Assembly: GCA_023415545.1 (NCBI GenBank) | Contig: JAEZKJ010000081.1 | Location: forward strand, 1-32,217 | Direction: 5' to 3' | Source of the DNA: Bacteroidota bacterium | GTDB taxonomy: Bacteria > Bacteroidota > Bacteroidia > Bacteroidales > Bacteroidaceae | Length of the DNA: 32,217 nt | Shown: positions 16,407 through 25,490 of the stretch, one piece after another | Position numbering within the stretch: the first letter of the stretch is position 1 | How the letters are laid out: every line of letters starts with the position of its first letter | Notes under the pieces: model-generated | What the model saw: only the letters and a program-made list of their open reading frames with translations | What the model was told of the DNA's origin: nothing | The model's database searches: none | Made by a program: the position numbers and the translations under genes

Positions 16407-18473
16407 TTATGATTTACTTTCATTTTTATACGAAATATACAGAGCTTGTTGTGATCGGAATTCTATATTATCAACATCTGTTTGATATCTATTCTCTCCC
16501 GTTCCATCTACTATTCTTCCCTGTAAAGAGTCCATCAGTCCAAAATCCACAACTTTTATCATATCTAGTTTAATCTTTTTATCATATATAGGAGCCAAGA
16601 CTTCAATCCTATGTTCCAAGTTACGTGGCATAAGATCGGCAGAACCGATATATACTTTCTCATCACCATCATTAGCAAAAATAAAGATCCTTTCATGCTC
16701 AAGGTATCTATCTATAATACCTATTATCTTTATATTGTCGCTAACTCCCTCAATTCCGGTAATGAGTGAACAATTGCTTCTAACTAACATATCAACCTTT
16801 ACACCCTTGCTCGAAGCCTCATAGAGTTTTTTTATTATATCTGTATCTGTGAGATTATTTACCTTAATCTTTATATAAGCCGTTTTACCTGCCAAATGAT
16901 TTTTAATCTCACTGTTTATTAATGTAATCAATCTGCCTTTCATTTCATTAGGTGATACTAGCAGATGCTTGAAATGAGCCCTTTTATAAGGTTTTTCAAT
17001 ATAATCGAATACGCTTTTTATCTCTTTTACTATCTCTTTCTTTGCCGTCATGAGTATTACATCAGTATATGACTTAGCATTACCCTCATGAAAATTGCCT
17101 GTACTAACACACCCAATATTATCCCCTTTTTTAAACTCTATATATAAAATTTTTGAGTGAACTTTAATTCCTTCCACACCAAAGATAACATTAATACCGG
17201 CCTCTTGCATTGTTTTCGACCAGTTTATATTCGATGTCTCATCAAAGCGTGCAAATAGTTCAATAACAACAGTAACTTTCTTTCCATTTTTTGCAGCATT
17301 TATTAAAGCCCCAACTACTTTCGAGTCGCTAGCAAGACGATATATAGATATTTTTATCTCTTTTACATCTTTGTTTATTGATGCTTCTTGAAGGAGTCGG
17401 ACAAATGAGTCAAAACTGTGGTATGGCAAATGTATATACTCATCTTTCTCTTTAATTTTTTTGAGAATGGATTCCGATTCAAATAAATCTATCTTTAAAA
17501 TTGGTTCCCATATAGGGTAATACAAATTTTTATCATCTAATTTAGGGAAATGAATAAAATCCTTATGGTTCTGGTATCTTCCTGAGGTTTTTATTGTTTT
17601 TAGCGTTTTTTTATCAAACTTACTCAGCACTTTTTTTAAAAGATCCTCAGGCATTGTATAGTCATAAAGGATTCTCAGAGGTTCTCCTCCTTTTCGAGTA
17701 CTTACTGCTTTTGATATTTTTTGAAGGATATCACTTTGCAAATCGTTATCAATTTCCATTTCGGCATCTTTTGTAAACTTAAAAGAATATGCCTCATATC
17801 CCCATGTCCCTGTTCCTCGGAAAATATATGGCAAACAGAAACGGATTATATCTTCCAAATATATAACACATCTTTTGCCATCCCTTTCAGGTAGCAGTAT
17901 AAATCTATTTTTATCCTTAACAGATACCTCTATTACTGCGTAATCACTACTTATTTTACCATTAGCAGATGGCATTTTCATCTTTATGGCAAGATAAATA
18001 TTCTCGTCATCTGCTGTACCTATTTTTTTAATTGACGAAAGCCAAATAGGATAAAAAAAACCATTTAGATTATTTTCGAAATAGTCAAAAGCAAATTTTT
18101 TCTGTTGCTCATCAAGTTCATCTTCTCTAAGAAATAATATGTTATTAATTGCAAGTGTTTTATGCACCTCCTCAATAGCTTTTTCAAACTCAATAGAGTA
18201 TATATTATAAAGAATATTTATCTCATTTAATATTTCATTAGTATATTCTTTCTCTTTTCGTTGCACAACTTTAGAATCACACTCTACAATCCTGTTTAGT
18301 GAAGCTACTCTAACTCTATAAAACTCATCCAAATTATTTGAATATATTCCTAAGAAAAACATTCTGTTCATTATAGGTACTGCATCACGCATTCCCTCTT
18401 GAAGAATTCTCTTATTGAAATACATCCAACTGATATCTCTTGGCAATAGTTTTTTCTTCTCTTTATCGTTCAT
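16407..18473 (-). CDS. ppk1: Polyphosphate kinase 1
   Basis: 688 residues, the usual PPK1 length. It polymerises the gamma phosphate of ATP into polyphosphate, reversibly, at the membrane or in the cytosol. The N-terminal domain starts with RDISWMYFNKRILQEG and RVASLNRI. The two phospholipase-D-like domains follow, with H439 in GIKVHSKILYIE at the position of the autophosphorylated histidine (H435 in E. coli), then TGNFHEGNA and, near the end, YIGSADLMPRNLEHRIEVLAPI. It is followed by ppx. The pairing gives synthesis and breakdown from one mRNA. Confidence 0.97.
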   Translation of the reverse strand: MNDKEKKKLLPRDISWMYFNKRILQEGMRDAVPIMNRMFFLGIYSNNLDEFYRVRVASLNRIVECDSKVVQRKEKEYTNEILNEINILYNIYSIEFEKAIEEVHKTLAINNILFLREDELDEQQKKFAFDYFENNLNGFFYPIWLSSIKKIGTADDENIYLAIKMKMPSANGKISSDYAVIEVSVKDKNRFILLPERDGKRCVIYLEDIIRFCLPYIFRGTGTWGYEAYSFKFTKDAEMEIDNDLQSDILQKISKAVSTRKGGEPLRILYDYTMPEDLLKKVLSKFDKKTLKTIKTSGRYQNHKDFIHFPKLDDKNLYYPIWEPILKIDLFESESILKKIKEKDEYIHLPYHSFDSFVRLLQEASINKDVKEIKISIYRLASDSKVVGALINAAKNGKKVTVVIELFARFDETSNINWSKTMQEAGINVIFGVEGIKVHSKILYIEFKKGDNIGCVSTGNFHEGNAKSYTDVILMTAKKEIVKEIKSVFDYIEKPYKRAHFKHLLVSPNEMKGRLITLINSEIKNHLAGKTAYIKIKVNNLTDTDIIKKLYEASSKGVKVDMLVRSNCSLITGIEGVSDNIKIIGIIDRYLEHERIFIFANDGDEKVYIGSADLMPRNLEHRIEVLAPIYDKKIKLDMIKVVDFGLMDSLQGRIVDGTGENRYQTDVDNIEFRSQQALYISYKNESKS

Positions 18474-18508
18474 CTCCTATTGTTTAAATATATAACAATA
18501 GAAAACGA

Positions 18509-18545
18509 AAAAAGTCATTTCCATTTAAGATGGAAATGACTTTTT
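18509..18545 (-). terminator. Hairpin terminator after the carboxyltransferase gene
   Basis: The arms AAAAAGTCATTTCCAT and ATGGAAATGACTTTTT form a perfect 16-bp stem with a 5-nt loop. The A/T ends give a U-tract in either direction. It separates the carboxyltransferase gene (stop at 18563) from ppk1, so ppk1-ppx should have their own promoter, which I could not identify. Confidence 0.8.
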
Positions 18546-18562
18546 CTATGTAAAGATTGAAA

Positions 18563-20326
18563 CTATTCTCTCTCTATGAATGCTAAGATATCTCCTTTTC
18601 GAACTACTTCTCCCTGTTTGACACATACATCTATTATGCGTCCCTTGAAGTTTGCTTGAACCTTATCATTACTATTCCAAAGAGTTGTAATATATGCAAA
18701 AGTATCCTCCGGATTAAATTTTTGTCCAACAAATGGTGCCATGGATTGTGCAGCAACATCTATTTCCCAAATAATTCTTCCTCCCACAGGAGCAGAAATA
18801 GGTTCAGCTTTTGCTCTTTTAAGTTTTTGAATATCCTCTAATGAGACTCCCGCTTTTACCATCTCTTTATCTTTGGCATCAGCTAACTCTTGCTCGAATC
18901 TCTTCTTTGCTAAACCCGACTTATAATCTCTATACTGTCTATCATGCATAGCCAATTCAAACAACTCCTCATCATCTTCGCCTCTTTCCCAACCATTCTC
19001 TTCCATCTCTTTGATGTACTCATCCAATTGATCGGGATAGTTATCCTGCGGATTTACATCCGTAAACTCTAAACCTTTTTCTTTTGCTATCTTTATGATC
19101 TCTTCGTCCAACTTTCCCGGTAATCTTCCATCTTTTCCTAATATCATATTCCAAGCATGGTTGTCAACCATTGTCCATCTCTCTTCACCTTTAATCATAG
19201 ACATAATATTCATTAAAGCAATATTTTTTACATATTGACTAAATGGTGTAACAAGTGGTGGATATCCTAATTTTGGCCAAATATATTCTACTTCATCAAA
19301 CAACATGACAAGCAAATCATCAATGCTCAATTCAGGTTCTCCCTTACTTTTTAAAATTAAATTCAATCCTGAATGTACGCCTTTAAGGTCTGCCATCATT
19401 GATCCCATCATACCTCCGGGTAAGCCACAACTTAAAAGAAGAGATGAAGTAATTTTATTTGATGGGTCCATAAAATACCCAAGAAAATCATCGATAAACT
19501 CCTGAGTCATGGCTCTAACCTTCATATAAGCCTTCATGTTTATTTCAGGAACATCAAAACCTTCATCCTTAAGCATGGCTTGTACAGAAATAACATCAGG
19601 ATGAACTTTACCCCATGAAAGAGGTTCCATAGCCACATCAATAATATCTGCTCCGTTATTACAAACCTCCAATATAGAAGCCATGGAGAGTCCCGGACCA
19701 ATATGTCCATGATATTGTATTAAAATATCAGGATGTTTTTCTTTTATCTCTTTAGTTAATCGACCCAACATTCCCGGTCTGCCAATACCTGCCATATCTT
19801 TTAAACAAATCTCCTTTGCACCGGCCTCAATAACTTTATCAACCATTTCCGAATAGTACTCTACAGTATGTATAGGCGAGAAGGTGATGCAAAGAGTTGC
19901 TTGCGGAATCATACCAGCTTCATTGGCATACTCTATAGAAGGAATAATATTACGAACATCATTAAGTCCACAGAATATTCGGGTAATATCTACACCCTGT
20001 GCTTTCTTTACTTTATACATTAGTTTTCGAACATCGGCAGGAACAGGATACATTCGTAAACCATTCAAACCTCGGTCGAGCATATGAGTCTGAATACCGG
20101 CATCATTAAAGCATTTTGTAAATGCTCTTACTGCCTTATTAGGATTTTCACCATAGAGAAGGTTAACTTGTTCGAAAGCACCTCCGTTTGTCTCTACTCT
20201 TGCGAAACAACCCATCTCTACTATTAATGGGGCTACTCTTTCAAGCTGGTCTTTGCGAGGTTGATATTTGCCTGAAGATTGCCACATATCACGATAAACT
20301 AAGCTGAATTTTATCTGCTTTTTCAT
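18563..20326 (-). CDS. OadA/PycB-type carboxyltransferase with a biotinyl-like domain lacking the biotinyl lysine
   Basis: 587 residues from the ATG at 20326 (MKKQIKFSLVYRDMWQSSGK). An upstream in-frame ATG at 20371 adds 15 low-complexity residues and seems less likely. The N-terminal TIM barrel is of the carboxyltransferase/HMGL type. Metal-ligand positions look kept: RD at the start, LKDMAG with the lysine expected to be carbamylated, and YHGH as the HxH pair. A PYC_OADA region follows (LPGGMMGSMM, YPPLVTPFSQYV). The last ~75 residues fold like a biotinyl domain (VKQGEVVRKGDILAFI), but the usual AMKM reads LWNS, with Asn at about 551 instead of the biotinylated Lys. Relatives decarboxylate oxaloacetate or carboxylate pyruvate; here activity would need a carrier in trans, or has changed. 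Confidence 0.85.
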   Translation of the reverse strand: MKKQIKFSLVYRDMWQSSGKYQPRKDQLERVAPLIVEMGCFARVETNGGAFEQVNLLYGENPNKAVRAFTKCFNDAGIQTHMLDRGLNGLRMYPVPADVRKLMYKVKKAQGVDITRIFCGLNDVRNIIPSIEYANEAGMIPQATLCITFSPIHTVEYYSEMVDKVIEAGAKEICLKDMAGIGRPGMLGRLTKEIKEKHPDILIQYHGHIGPGLSMASILEVCNNGADIIDVAMEPLSWGKVHPDVISVQAMLKDEGFDVPEINMKAYMKVRAMTQEFIDDFLGYFMDPSNKITSSLLLSCGLPGGMMGSMMADLKGVHSGLNLILKSKGEPELSIDDLLVMLFDEVEYIWPKLGYPPLVTPFSQYVKNIALMNIMSMIKGEERWTMVDNHAWNMILGKDGRLPGKLDEEIIKIAKEKGLEFTDVNPQDNYPDQLDEYIKEMEENGWERGEDDEELFELAMHDRQYRDYKSGLAKKRFEQELADAKDKEMVKAGVSLEDIQKLKRAKAEPISAPVGGRIIWEIDVAAQSMAPFVGQKFNPEDTFAYITTLWNSNDKVQANFKGRIIDVCVKQGEVVRKGDILAFIERE

Positions 20327-20371
20327 ATTGTCATCGTTAATTAAATTATGATTTAATGTTTTAAAGATCAC

Positions 20372-20546
20372 TCATTTTATGTAAAAAAATGTATTACGGA
20401 AATTTTTCTCTAATGTAGTGGTTATTTTAATATGATGTTCCTATTATCTAAAAGATTTTTTTTATTTATCTATTTTCTATTAATAATTGATATAGTAGCA
20501 ACTTTCTCGTAACTTTGTAACCTATTAATGATAAATATACAGAACT
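20372..20546. other. Divergent intergenic region, carboxyltransferase gene and clpS
   Basis: AT-rich stretch of about 175 nt. The plus-strand half carries a good clpS promoter (listed). On the minus strand I find no TAnnTTTG box for the carboxyltransferase gene. Confidence 0.5.
20487..20517 (+). promoter_or_regulatory. Promoter of the clpS-clpA-aat operon (TTG, 20 nt, TAACTTTG)
   Basis: The -7 box TAACTTTG is at 20510-20517, and a TTG at 20487-20489 lies 20 nt before it, the spacing of the Bacteroidetes -33/-7 promoter. The clpS ATG is 29 nt downstream. One of the two best promoter matches in the window. Confidence 0.7.
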
Positions 20547-20846
20547 ATGGAGACTAACTCAACAGTTAAGGAAAAAGAAAATACAAATCTTAAAGAGCCA
20601 AGTAGATATAGTGTAATTCTTCATAATGATGACTTTACCACAATGGAGTTTGTAGTTCTGATTTTAACAACAATATTTGGTAAAACAGAAATAGAAGCTA
20701 ATGATATTATGATAACAGTTCATAAAGAAGGTAAAGGAGTAGCAGGTATTTACAGTTTTGATATTGCTCATTCAAAAGCCAATAAAGCTTCTAAAAAAGC
20801 CCGTGAGAATGGCTTTCCTTTAAAATTAACAGTAGAAAAAGAGTAA
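20547..20846 (+). CDS. clpS: ClpS adaptor of the N-degron pathway
   Basis: 99 residues: a flexible N-terminal tail of about 18 residues, then the compact ClpS core. ClpS captures proteins with an N-terminal Leu, Phe, Tyr or Trp and hands them to ClpA. Residues that grip the N-degron alpha-amine are present: N27-D28-D29 and H59 (VHKEGKG). Met33 fits the gatekeeper position that limits the pocket to those residues. It starts a three-gene operon with clpA (4 nt gap) and aat. Confidence 0.96.
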   Translation: METNSTVKEKENTNLKEPSRYSVILHNDDFTTMEFVVLILTTIFGKTEIEANDIMITVHKEGKGVAGIYSFDIAHSKANKASKKARENGFPLKLTVEKE

Positions 20847-20850
20847 ATAG

Positions 20851-23070
20851 ATGGAAATCAGATATAATAAATTGTGCGAGGAGATTATCAATAGAGCTGT
20901 AATTATTGGCACACAACTTCGAAACGAATTCATTACCCCCGAGCATGTGATGTTAGCATTTTTGGAGAATGAAGAGTTTTGTGAAATACTTAATGAGTGT
21001 GGAGCAGATATTGAACTACTTAAAATGAAGCTCAACACCTATGTAAAGAAAGAGATAGATTGCATAGATGGAAGTGAGGCTTATACTCCTCAGTGCTCAT
21101 TCCTTTTGGAGAAAATTTTAAACATGGCATTTAGAAATGCTAATAATTCGGAAAGAGATGAGATAACTTGCAGCATGTTGTTTCAAGCTATGTCAAGCAT
21201 AGAAGAATCTAACCTCAATTATTATCTAAAAGAAGCTAATGTAGATCCTACAGAGGTGTTAATCTATATGATTGATGACATGGATAGTGATGAAGATGAC
21301 GGAGAAGAGGATTCAGAATCGCGCTTGTCAACTAAAAACGATTGGAAAAAGATGGTTACTTGTCTTAATGACCATGTTGATGACCATAATCCTTTAATTG
21401 GACGTTCAAATGAGTTAGAACGTACAATGGAAGTCCTTTGCCGTAAAGAGAAAAACAACCCTCTTCACATAGGCGAGCCTGGCGTAGGGAAGACTAGTAT
21501 TACATACGGACTGGCTGCTATGATTGAAAAAGGTGCTGTGCCTGAACCTTTAAAAGGAACAAAGATATACTCCTTAGATTTAGGCAATCTTTTAGCCGGA
21601 ACTCAATATAGAGGAGAGTTTGAGAAAAGACTTAAATCAATTATGAAGGGGGTGGCCAGCGAAGAGAACTCTATCATTTATATTGATGAGATACACAATC
21701 TTGTTGGCGCCGGGCAAACCGGGGAAGGTTCTCTTGATGCATCGAATTTGTTGAAACCTTACTTTGAAGAGAGATCTATAAGATTCATAGGTTCTACTAC
21801 TTATGAAGAATTTAATAGATACTTCACTAAGAATAAAGGATTAGCTCGTCGTTTTCAAAACATCGAAATTTTAGCTCCTTCAACAAGTGAAACTATAACT
21901 ATAATTAAAGGATTGCAAGAGAACTACGAAAACTTTCATAAAGTAAAATATGATGAAGGTGTGATTGAGTATGCTGTTGAAATGGCCGATAAATATATAA
22001 ATGAAAGATTCTTTCCTGATAAGGCTATCGACCTTATAGACGAAGCCGGTGCATATCGTCAACTGCATCCTGTAGCCGGTGAAGTTCAACCGGTAGGAAA
22101 AGATATAATTAATCGCATTCTCTCTAAAATATGTCGCATTGACTCATTTGAACTAAAAACTGATGAGAACAAGAGTCTTGCTTCACTCGAACAGAGAATA
22201 CTTACAAAGATTTACGGACAGAATGAAGCTGTTGAAAAGATTGTGACATCTGTACAACTATCTAAAGCTGGACTTTTGGATGATAATAAACCTATCTCCT
22301 CTCTACTTTTTGTCGGTCCAACAGGAGTTGGTAAGACAGAAATAGCTAAAGTGTTAGCTAAGGAACTAGGTATTAAGTTGGTCAGATTCGATATGAGTGA
22401 GTATACCGAGAAACATACTGTTGCTAAACTTATAGGCTCTCCGGCAGGATATGTGGGATATGAAGATGGAGGATTGCTTACCGATGAAATCAGGAAGACT
22501 CCACATTGTGTTCTTCTTCTTGACGAGATTGAAAAAGCTCATTCAGATATATACAACATACTTCTTCAGGTAATGGACTATGCCACACTAACGGATAACA
22601 AAGGTCACAAAGCCGACTTCCGTAATGTGATACTTATTATGACATCCAATGCAGGTGCTCAACATGCCAAACAGGCATCAGTTGGTTTTAACTCGAATGT
22701 CAGCATGGGAAGCGCAATGCTATCACAAGTTAAAAAGACATTCAAACCTGAATTCCTTAATCGTCTATCTTCAATAGTGACATTCAATGATATGGACGAA
22801 ACAATGGCTATGAAGATTGTTAATAAGAAACTTGGAGAGTTAGCACAAAAATTGCAGTCTAAACATATATCTTTAAAACTAAGTGATGAGGCTATAAATC
22901 ACATTTTAAAATGTGGTATTACAAAAGAGTATGGTGCTCGTGAGATTGAGAGAGTTATAACATCACAGCTTAAATCAATACTTACTAAAGAGATACTTTT
23001 TGGTAAACTTAAAGATGGGGGTGATGCAATAGTTGTTCTTAAAGACAAAGAATTGAAACTTGATATTTAA
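20851..23070 (+). CDS. clpA: ClpA, AAA+ unfoldase of the ClpAP protease
   Basis: 739 residues with the ClpA plan: a double Clp-N domain (1-140), an acidic linker rich in Asp and Glu (141-156), then two AAA+ modules. D1 has Walker A GEPGVGKT (208-215) and Walker B IIYIDEIHN. D2 has GPTGVGKT (489-496) and LLLDEIEKAH. The ClpP-docking tripeptide V611-G612-F613 is in the expected loop, so it should work with ClpP, which is not encoded here. There is no ClpB-type coiled-coil middle domain. It lies 4 nt after clpS, and its stop codon TAA overlaps the aat ATG by one base. Confidence 0.95.
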   Translation: MEIRYNKLCEEIINRAVIIGTQLRNEFITPEHVMLAFLENEEFCEILNECGADIELLKMKLNTYVKKEIDCIDGSEAYTPQCSFLLEKILNMAFRNANNSERDEITCSMLFQAMSSIEESNLNYYLKEANVDPTEVLIYMIDDMDSDEDDGEEDSESRLSTKNDWKKMVTCLNDHVDDHNPLIGRSNELERTMEVLCRKEKNNPLHIGEPGVGKTSITYGLAAMIEKGAVPEPLKGTKIYSLDLGNLLAGTQYRGEFEKRLKSIMKGVASEENSIIYIDEIHNLVGAGQTGEGSLDASNLLKPYFEERSIRFIGSTTYEEFNRYFTKNKGLARRFQNIEILAPSTSETITIIKGLQENYENFHKVKYDEGVIEYAVEMADKYINERFFPDKAIDLIDEAGAYRQLHPVAGEVQPVGKDIINRILSKICRIDSFELKTDENKSLASLEQRILTKIYGQNEAVEKIVTSVQLSKAGLLDDNKPISSLLFVGPTGVGKTEIAKVLAKELGIKLVRFDMSEYTEKHTVAKLIGSPAGYVGYEDGGLLTDEIRKTPHCVLLLDEIEKAHSDIYNILLQVMDYATLTDNKGHKADFRNVILIMTSNAGAQHAKQASVGFNSNVSMGSAMLSQVKKTFKPEFLNRLSSIVTFNDMDETMAMKIVNKKLGELAQKLQSKHISLKLSDEAINHILKCGITKEYGAREIERVITSQLKSILTKEILFGKLKDGGDAIVVLKDKELKLDI

Positions 23071-23705
23071 TGGCTGTTTATCTATTAACAGAAAAATGCA
23101 CGTTTCCTGATCCACATTATGGTGACCCCGACGGACTTATTGCCGTGGGGGGAGACCTTACTATCGACCGACTCATTTTGGCATATTCGAATGGTATATT
23201 TCCTTGGCCACAAGAAGAGGATATGCTCATGTGGTTCTGTCCAATGAAAAGATTTGTAATATTCCCAAATGAGATTCATATATCGCATTCAATGCGTAAC
23301 TTCATAAACAACACTAATTACTCCATTAGCTTTAACAAAGCTTTTAATGAGGTAATAGAGAATTGTAGTGAGATGCGCAAAGGAGAAACATGGATTTTTG
23401 AGAACATAAAAAATGCATATATTGAACTTCATAAACAGGGTTTCGCTGTTAGCGTGGAGGTATGGGATGAAGAAGAAAATTTAGCGGGAGGACTTTATGG
23501 TGTGAATCTCGGCAAAAGTTTCTTTGGAGAAAGCATGTTTAGTAAAAAATCAAACGCTTCAAAATTGGCACTGGTAGCTTTAGCAAATTATATGCAGGAT
23601 AATGGTGGTGTTATCATTGATTGCCAAATGGAAACGCCTCATCTTAAATCTATGGGAGGAAGATATATTGATTACGATGAATATATGTTATTAATAAGAA
23701 AATAG
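23070..23705 (+). CDS. aat: Leucyl/phenylalanyl-tRNA--protein transferase
   Basis: 211 residues. It adds Leu or Phe to proteins starting with Arg or Lys, creating N-degrons that ClpS/ClpA recognise. The family hallmarks GLIAVGGDLTIDRLILAYSNGIFPWP (residues 23-48), ISHSMRNF, GETWIFENIKNAYIELHKQG and GGLYGVNLGKSFFGESMFS are all present. The ATG shares its first base with the last base of the clpA stop, so translation is coupled. Confidence 0.97.
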   Translation: MAVYLLTEKCTFPDPHYGDPDGLIAVGGDLTIDRLILAYSNGIFPWPQEEDMLMWFCPMKRFVIFPNEIHISHSMRNFINNTNYSISFNKAFNEVIENCSEMRKGETWIFENIKNAYIELHKQGFAVSVEVWDEEENLAGGLYGVNLGKSFFGESMFSKKSNASKLALVALANYMQDNGGVIIDCQMETPHLKSMGGRYIDYDEYMLLIRK

Positions 23706-23777
23706 AGAGTTAAAAGTTGGATTTAGGACAAAACTATTTCAATACAAAGATTAAGCAATCGAGTTATATAAATTAAG

Positions 23778-24656
23778 ATGAAGGGAAAAACCAATCTATT
23801 TTACCATATTATAGCCATTATTGTAGTTTCAATATGGGGAGTAACATTTATTTCAACTAAAGTTTTAATAAATAGTGGTCTTTCACCTCAAGAAATATTC
23901 TTCCTACGCTTTATAATTGCATATATAGGTATGTGTTTTATTTCTCATAAAAGAGTTTTTGCTAAATCTTGGAAAGATGAGCTTTTACTTATGGCTGGAG
24001 GAATGACCGGAGGCTCAATCTATTTTCTCACAGAGAATACGGCAATAGCACATACACTTGTTACTAATGTATCTTTCATAGTATGCACTACCCCACTTAT
24101 TACAACACTTCTATTTATACTTGTTGATAAGGACACTCATGCTAACCGGAACATTATAATTGGTTCTATAATATCAATTATTGGAATGGGTGCAGTGGTA
24201 TACAACGGAAGTGTTATACTAAAATTATCACCTTTAGGCGATTTCCTTGCCCTATCGGCAGCTATAAGTTGGGCTTTTTATAGTCTTATAATGAAAAAGA
24301 TGTTTCATAAATATGATACAAACTTCATTACACGTAAAATTTTCTTTTATGGGTTGCTCACCATAGTTCCTGTATTTATTTTCCAACCAAATAATATACA
24401 ATTAAGTGTAATATTGGAGCCCAAAGTATTGTACAACTTACTTTTCCTTGGTGTAATAGCCTCTTTAGCCTGCTATGCAATATGGAACGTAGTATTAAAG
24501 CATATTGGCACTATGAAAGCTACAAACTATATATATTTAAACCCGTTATCTACTTTACTTGGTTCTTTCCTATTCCTTGATGAGCCATTCACACTAATGG
24601 CTTTTGCCGGTGCTTTACTCATCATCTCGGGTATGTATATCGCTGCTAAACGTTAG
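23778..24656 (+). CDS. EamA-family (DMT) transporter
   Basis: 292 residues with ten predicted transmembrane helices in two EamA repeats. The first begins WGVTFISTKVLINSGLSPQEIFFLRF, a standard EamA start, and the second is near ALSAAISWAFYSLIMKK; the C-terminal P-LSTLLGSFLFLDEP motif is typical. These proteins export amino acids, nucleobases or other metabolites, and the substrate cannot be read. The 3' end overlaps the convergent DedA gene by 11 bp. No terminator is visible between them. Confidence 0.9.
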   Translation: MKGKTNLFYHIIAIIVVSIWGVTFISTKVLINSGLSPQEIFFLRFIIAYIGMCFISHKRVFAKSWKDELLLMAGGMTGGSIYFLTENTAIAHTLVTNVSFIVCTTPLITTLLFILVDKDTHANRNIIIGSIISIIGMGAVVYNGSVILKLSPLGDFLALSAAISWAFYSLIMKKMFHKYDTNFITRKIFFYGLLTIVPVFIFQPNNIQLSVILEPKVLYNLLFLGVIASLACYAIWNVVLKHIGTMKATNYIYLNPLSTLLGSFLFLDEPFTLMAFAGALLIISGMYIAAKR

Positions 24657-25305
24657 AAGATTTTTTTTTAGAAGATTTTTTTGATAATAAGAATTCAATT
24701 AAAGGAATTCCGGAAGATATTATCATTATTATAATAATGAATAGCTTCATATTATTCTGTACAAGAGGTATATCCCCAAATAGATATCCACCATAACAAA
24801 ATACTACACTCCATAGAAAAGCACCTACTATATTATAAATCATAAAACTGAAATAATGCATCCTTCCCATACCGGCCACAAAAGGTGCAAAGGTACGTAC
24901 TATAGGAAGAAAACGTGCTATAATTACTGTTTTACCACCATATTTATTGAAAAACCGATGAGTATTGGTCAGATATTTTTGTTTGAAGAACTTCGAATTC
25001 TTATTTGAAAACAGTTTCTTCCCTAAAAAGTGTCCCACCAAATAGTTACATGTATCACCCAATATAGCTGCAACTAACACAACTAAAGCAAGGGTATTAA
25101 TATCAAGTGGAGAATTAGGATGTGCTGAAATAGAGCCTATAACAAAAAGAAGAGAATCACCGGGTAAAAAAGGCATTATTACGACTCCTGTCTCTATAAA
25201 TATCACAACAAAGAGTATCGCATAGGTCCACAGGTTATACTCACTGACAATATATAGAGCATATTTATCAATATTGATTAAAATATCAAATAGTGACTCA
25301 AACAT
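24646..25305 (-). CDS. DedA-family membrane protein
   Basis: 219 residues. Motifs of the SNARE-associated/DedA family are present: FLPGDSLLFVIG (about 46-57) and the conserved GRFLPIVRTFAPFVAGMGRM segment with its Arg pair, plus several transmembrane helices. Family members are undecaprenyl-phosphate or lipid flippases, and their loss affects the envelope. The C-terminal tail is a Lys/Ser repeat (SKKSSKKKSS) encoded across an A9 and an A7 run. The gene overlaps the end of the EamA gene tail to tail. Confidence 0.93.
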   Translation of the reverse strand: MFESLFDILINIDKYALYIVSEYNLWTYAILFVVIFIETGVVIMPFLPGDSLLFVIGSISAHPNSPLDINTLALVVLVAAILGDTCNYLVGHFLGKKLFSNKNSKFFKQKYLTNTHRFFNKYGGKTVIIARFLPIVRTFAPFVAGMGRMHYFSFMIYNIVGAFLWSVVFCYGGYLFGDIPLVQNNMKLFIIIIMIISSGIPLIEFLLSKKSSKKKSSNV

Positions 25306-25327
25306 ATAATAGTTATTGCATTAATAG

Positions 25328-25335
25328 CAAATATA
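25328..25335 (-). promoter_or_regulatory. -7 box (TATATTTG) for the DedA gene
   Basis: TATATTTG on the minus strand fits TAnnTTTG and lies 22 nt before the ATG at 25305. No -33 TTG is evident. Confidence 0.45.
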
Positions 25336-25490
25336 AAAACATTTATCACCTTTGATTGTTCATATGTTGAGTCGTTGAAAATATATAAGAAACAAGAATA
25401 TTAATATCTTTTTCCTTGAAAAATAGTTTAATTGATCTATAATATTTTCTTCTTTTATCGAAGACTAAAGTTTGATTTTCAATGTTATTC

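Noticed and set aside
18563..20326. Call as a standard biotin-dependent oxaloacetate decarboxylase alpha subunit
   Set aside because: The biotinyl Lys is Asn and no beta or gamma decarboxylase subunit genes are nearby, so the standard name would overstate what the sequence shows.
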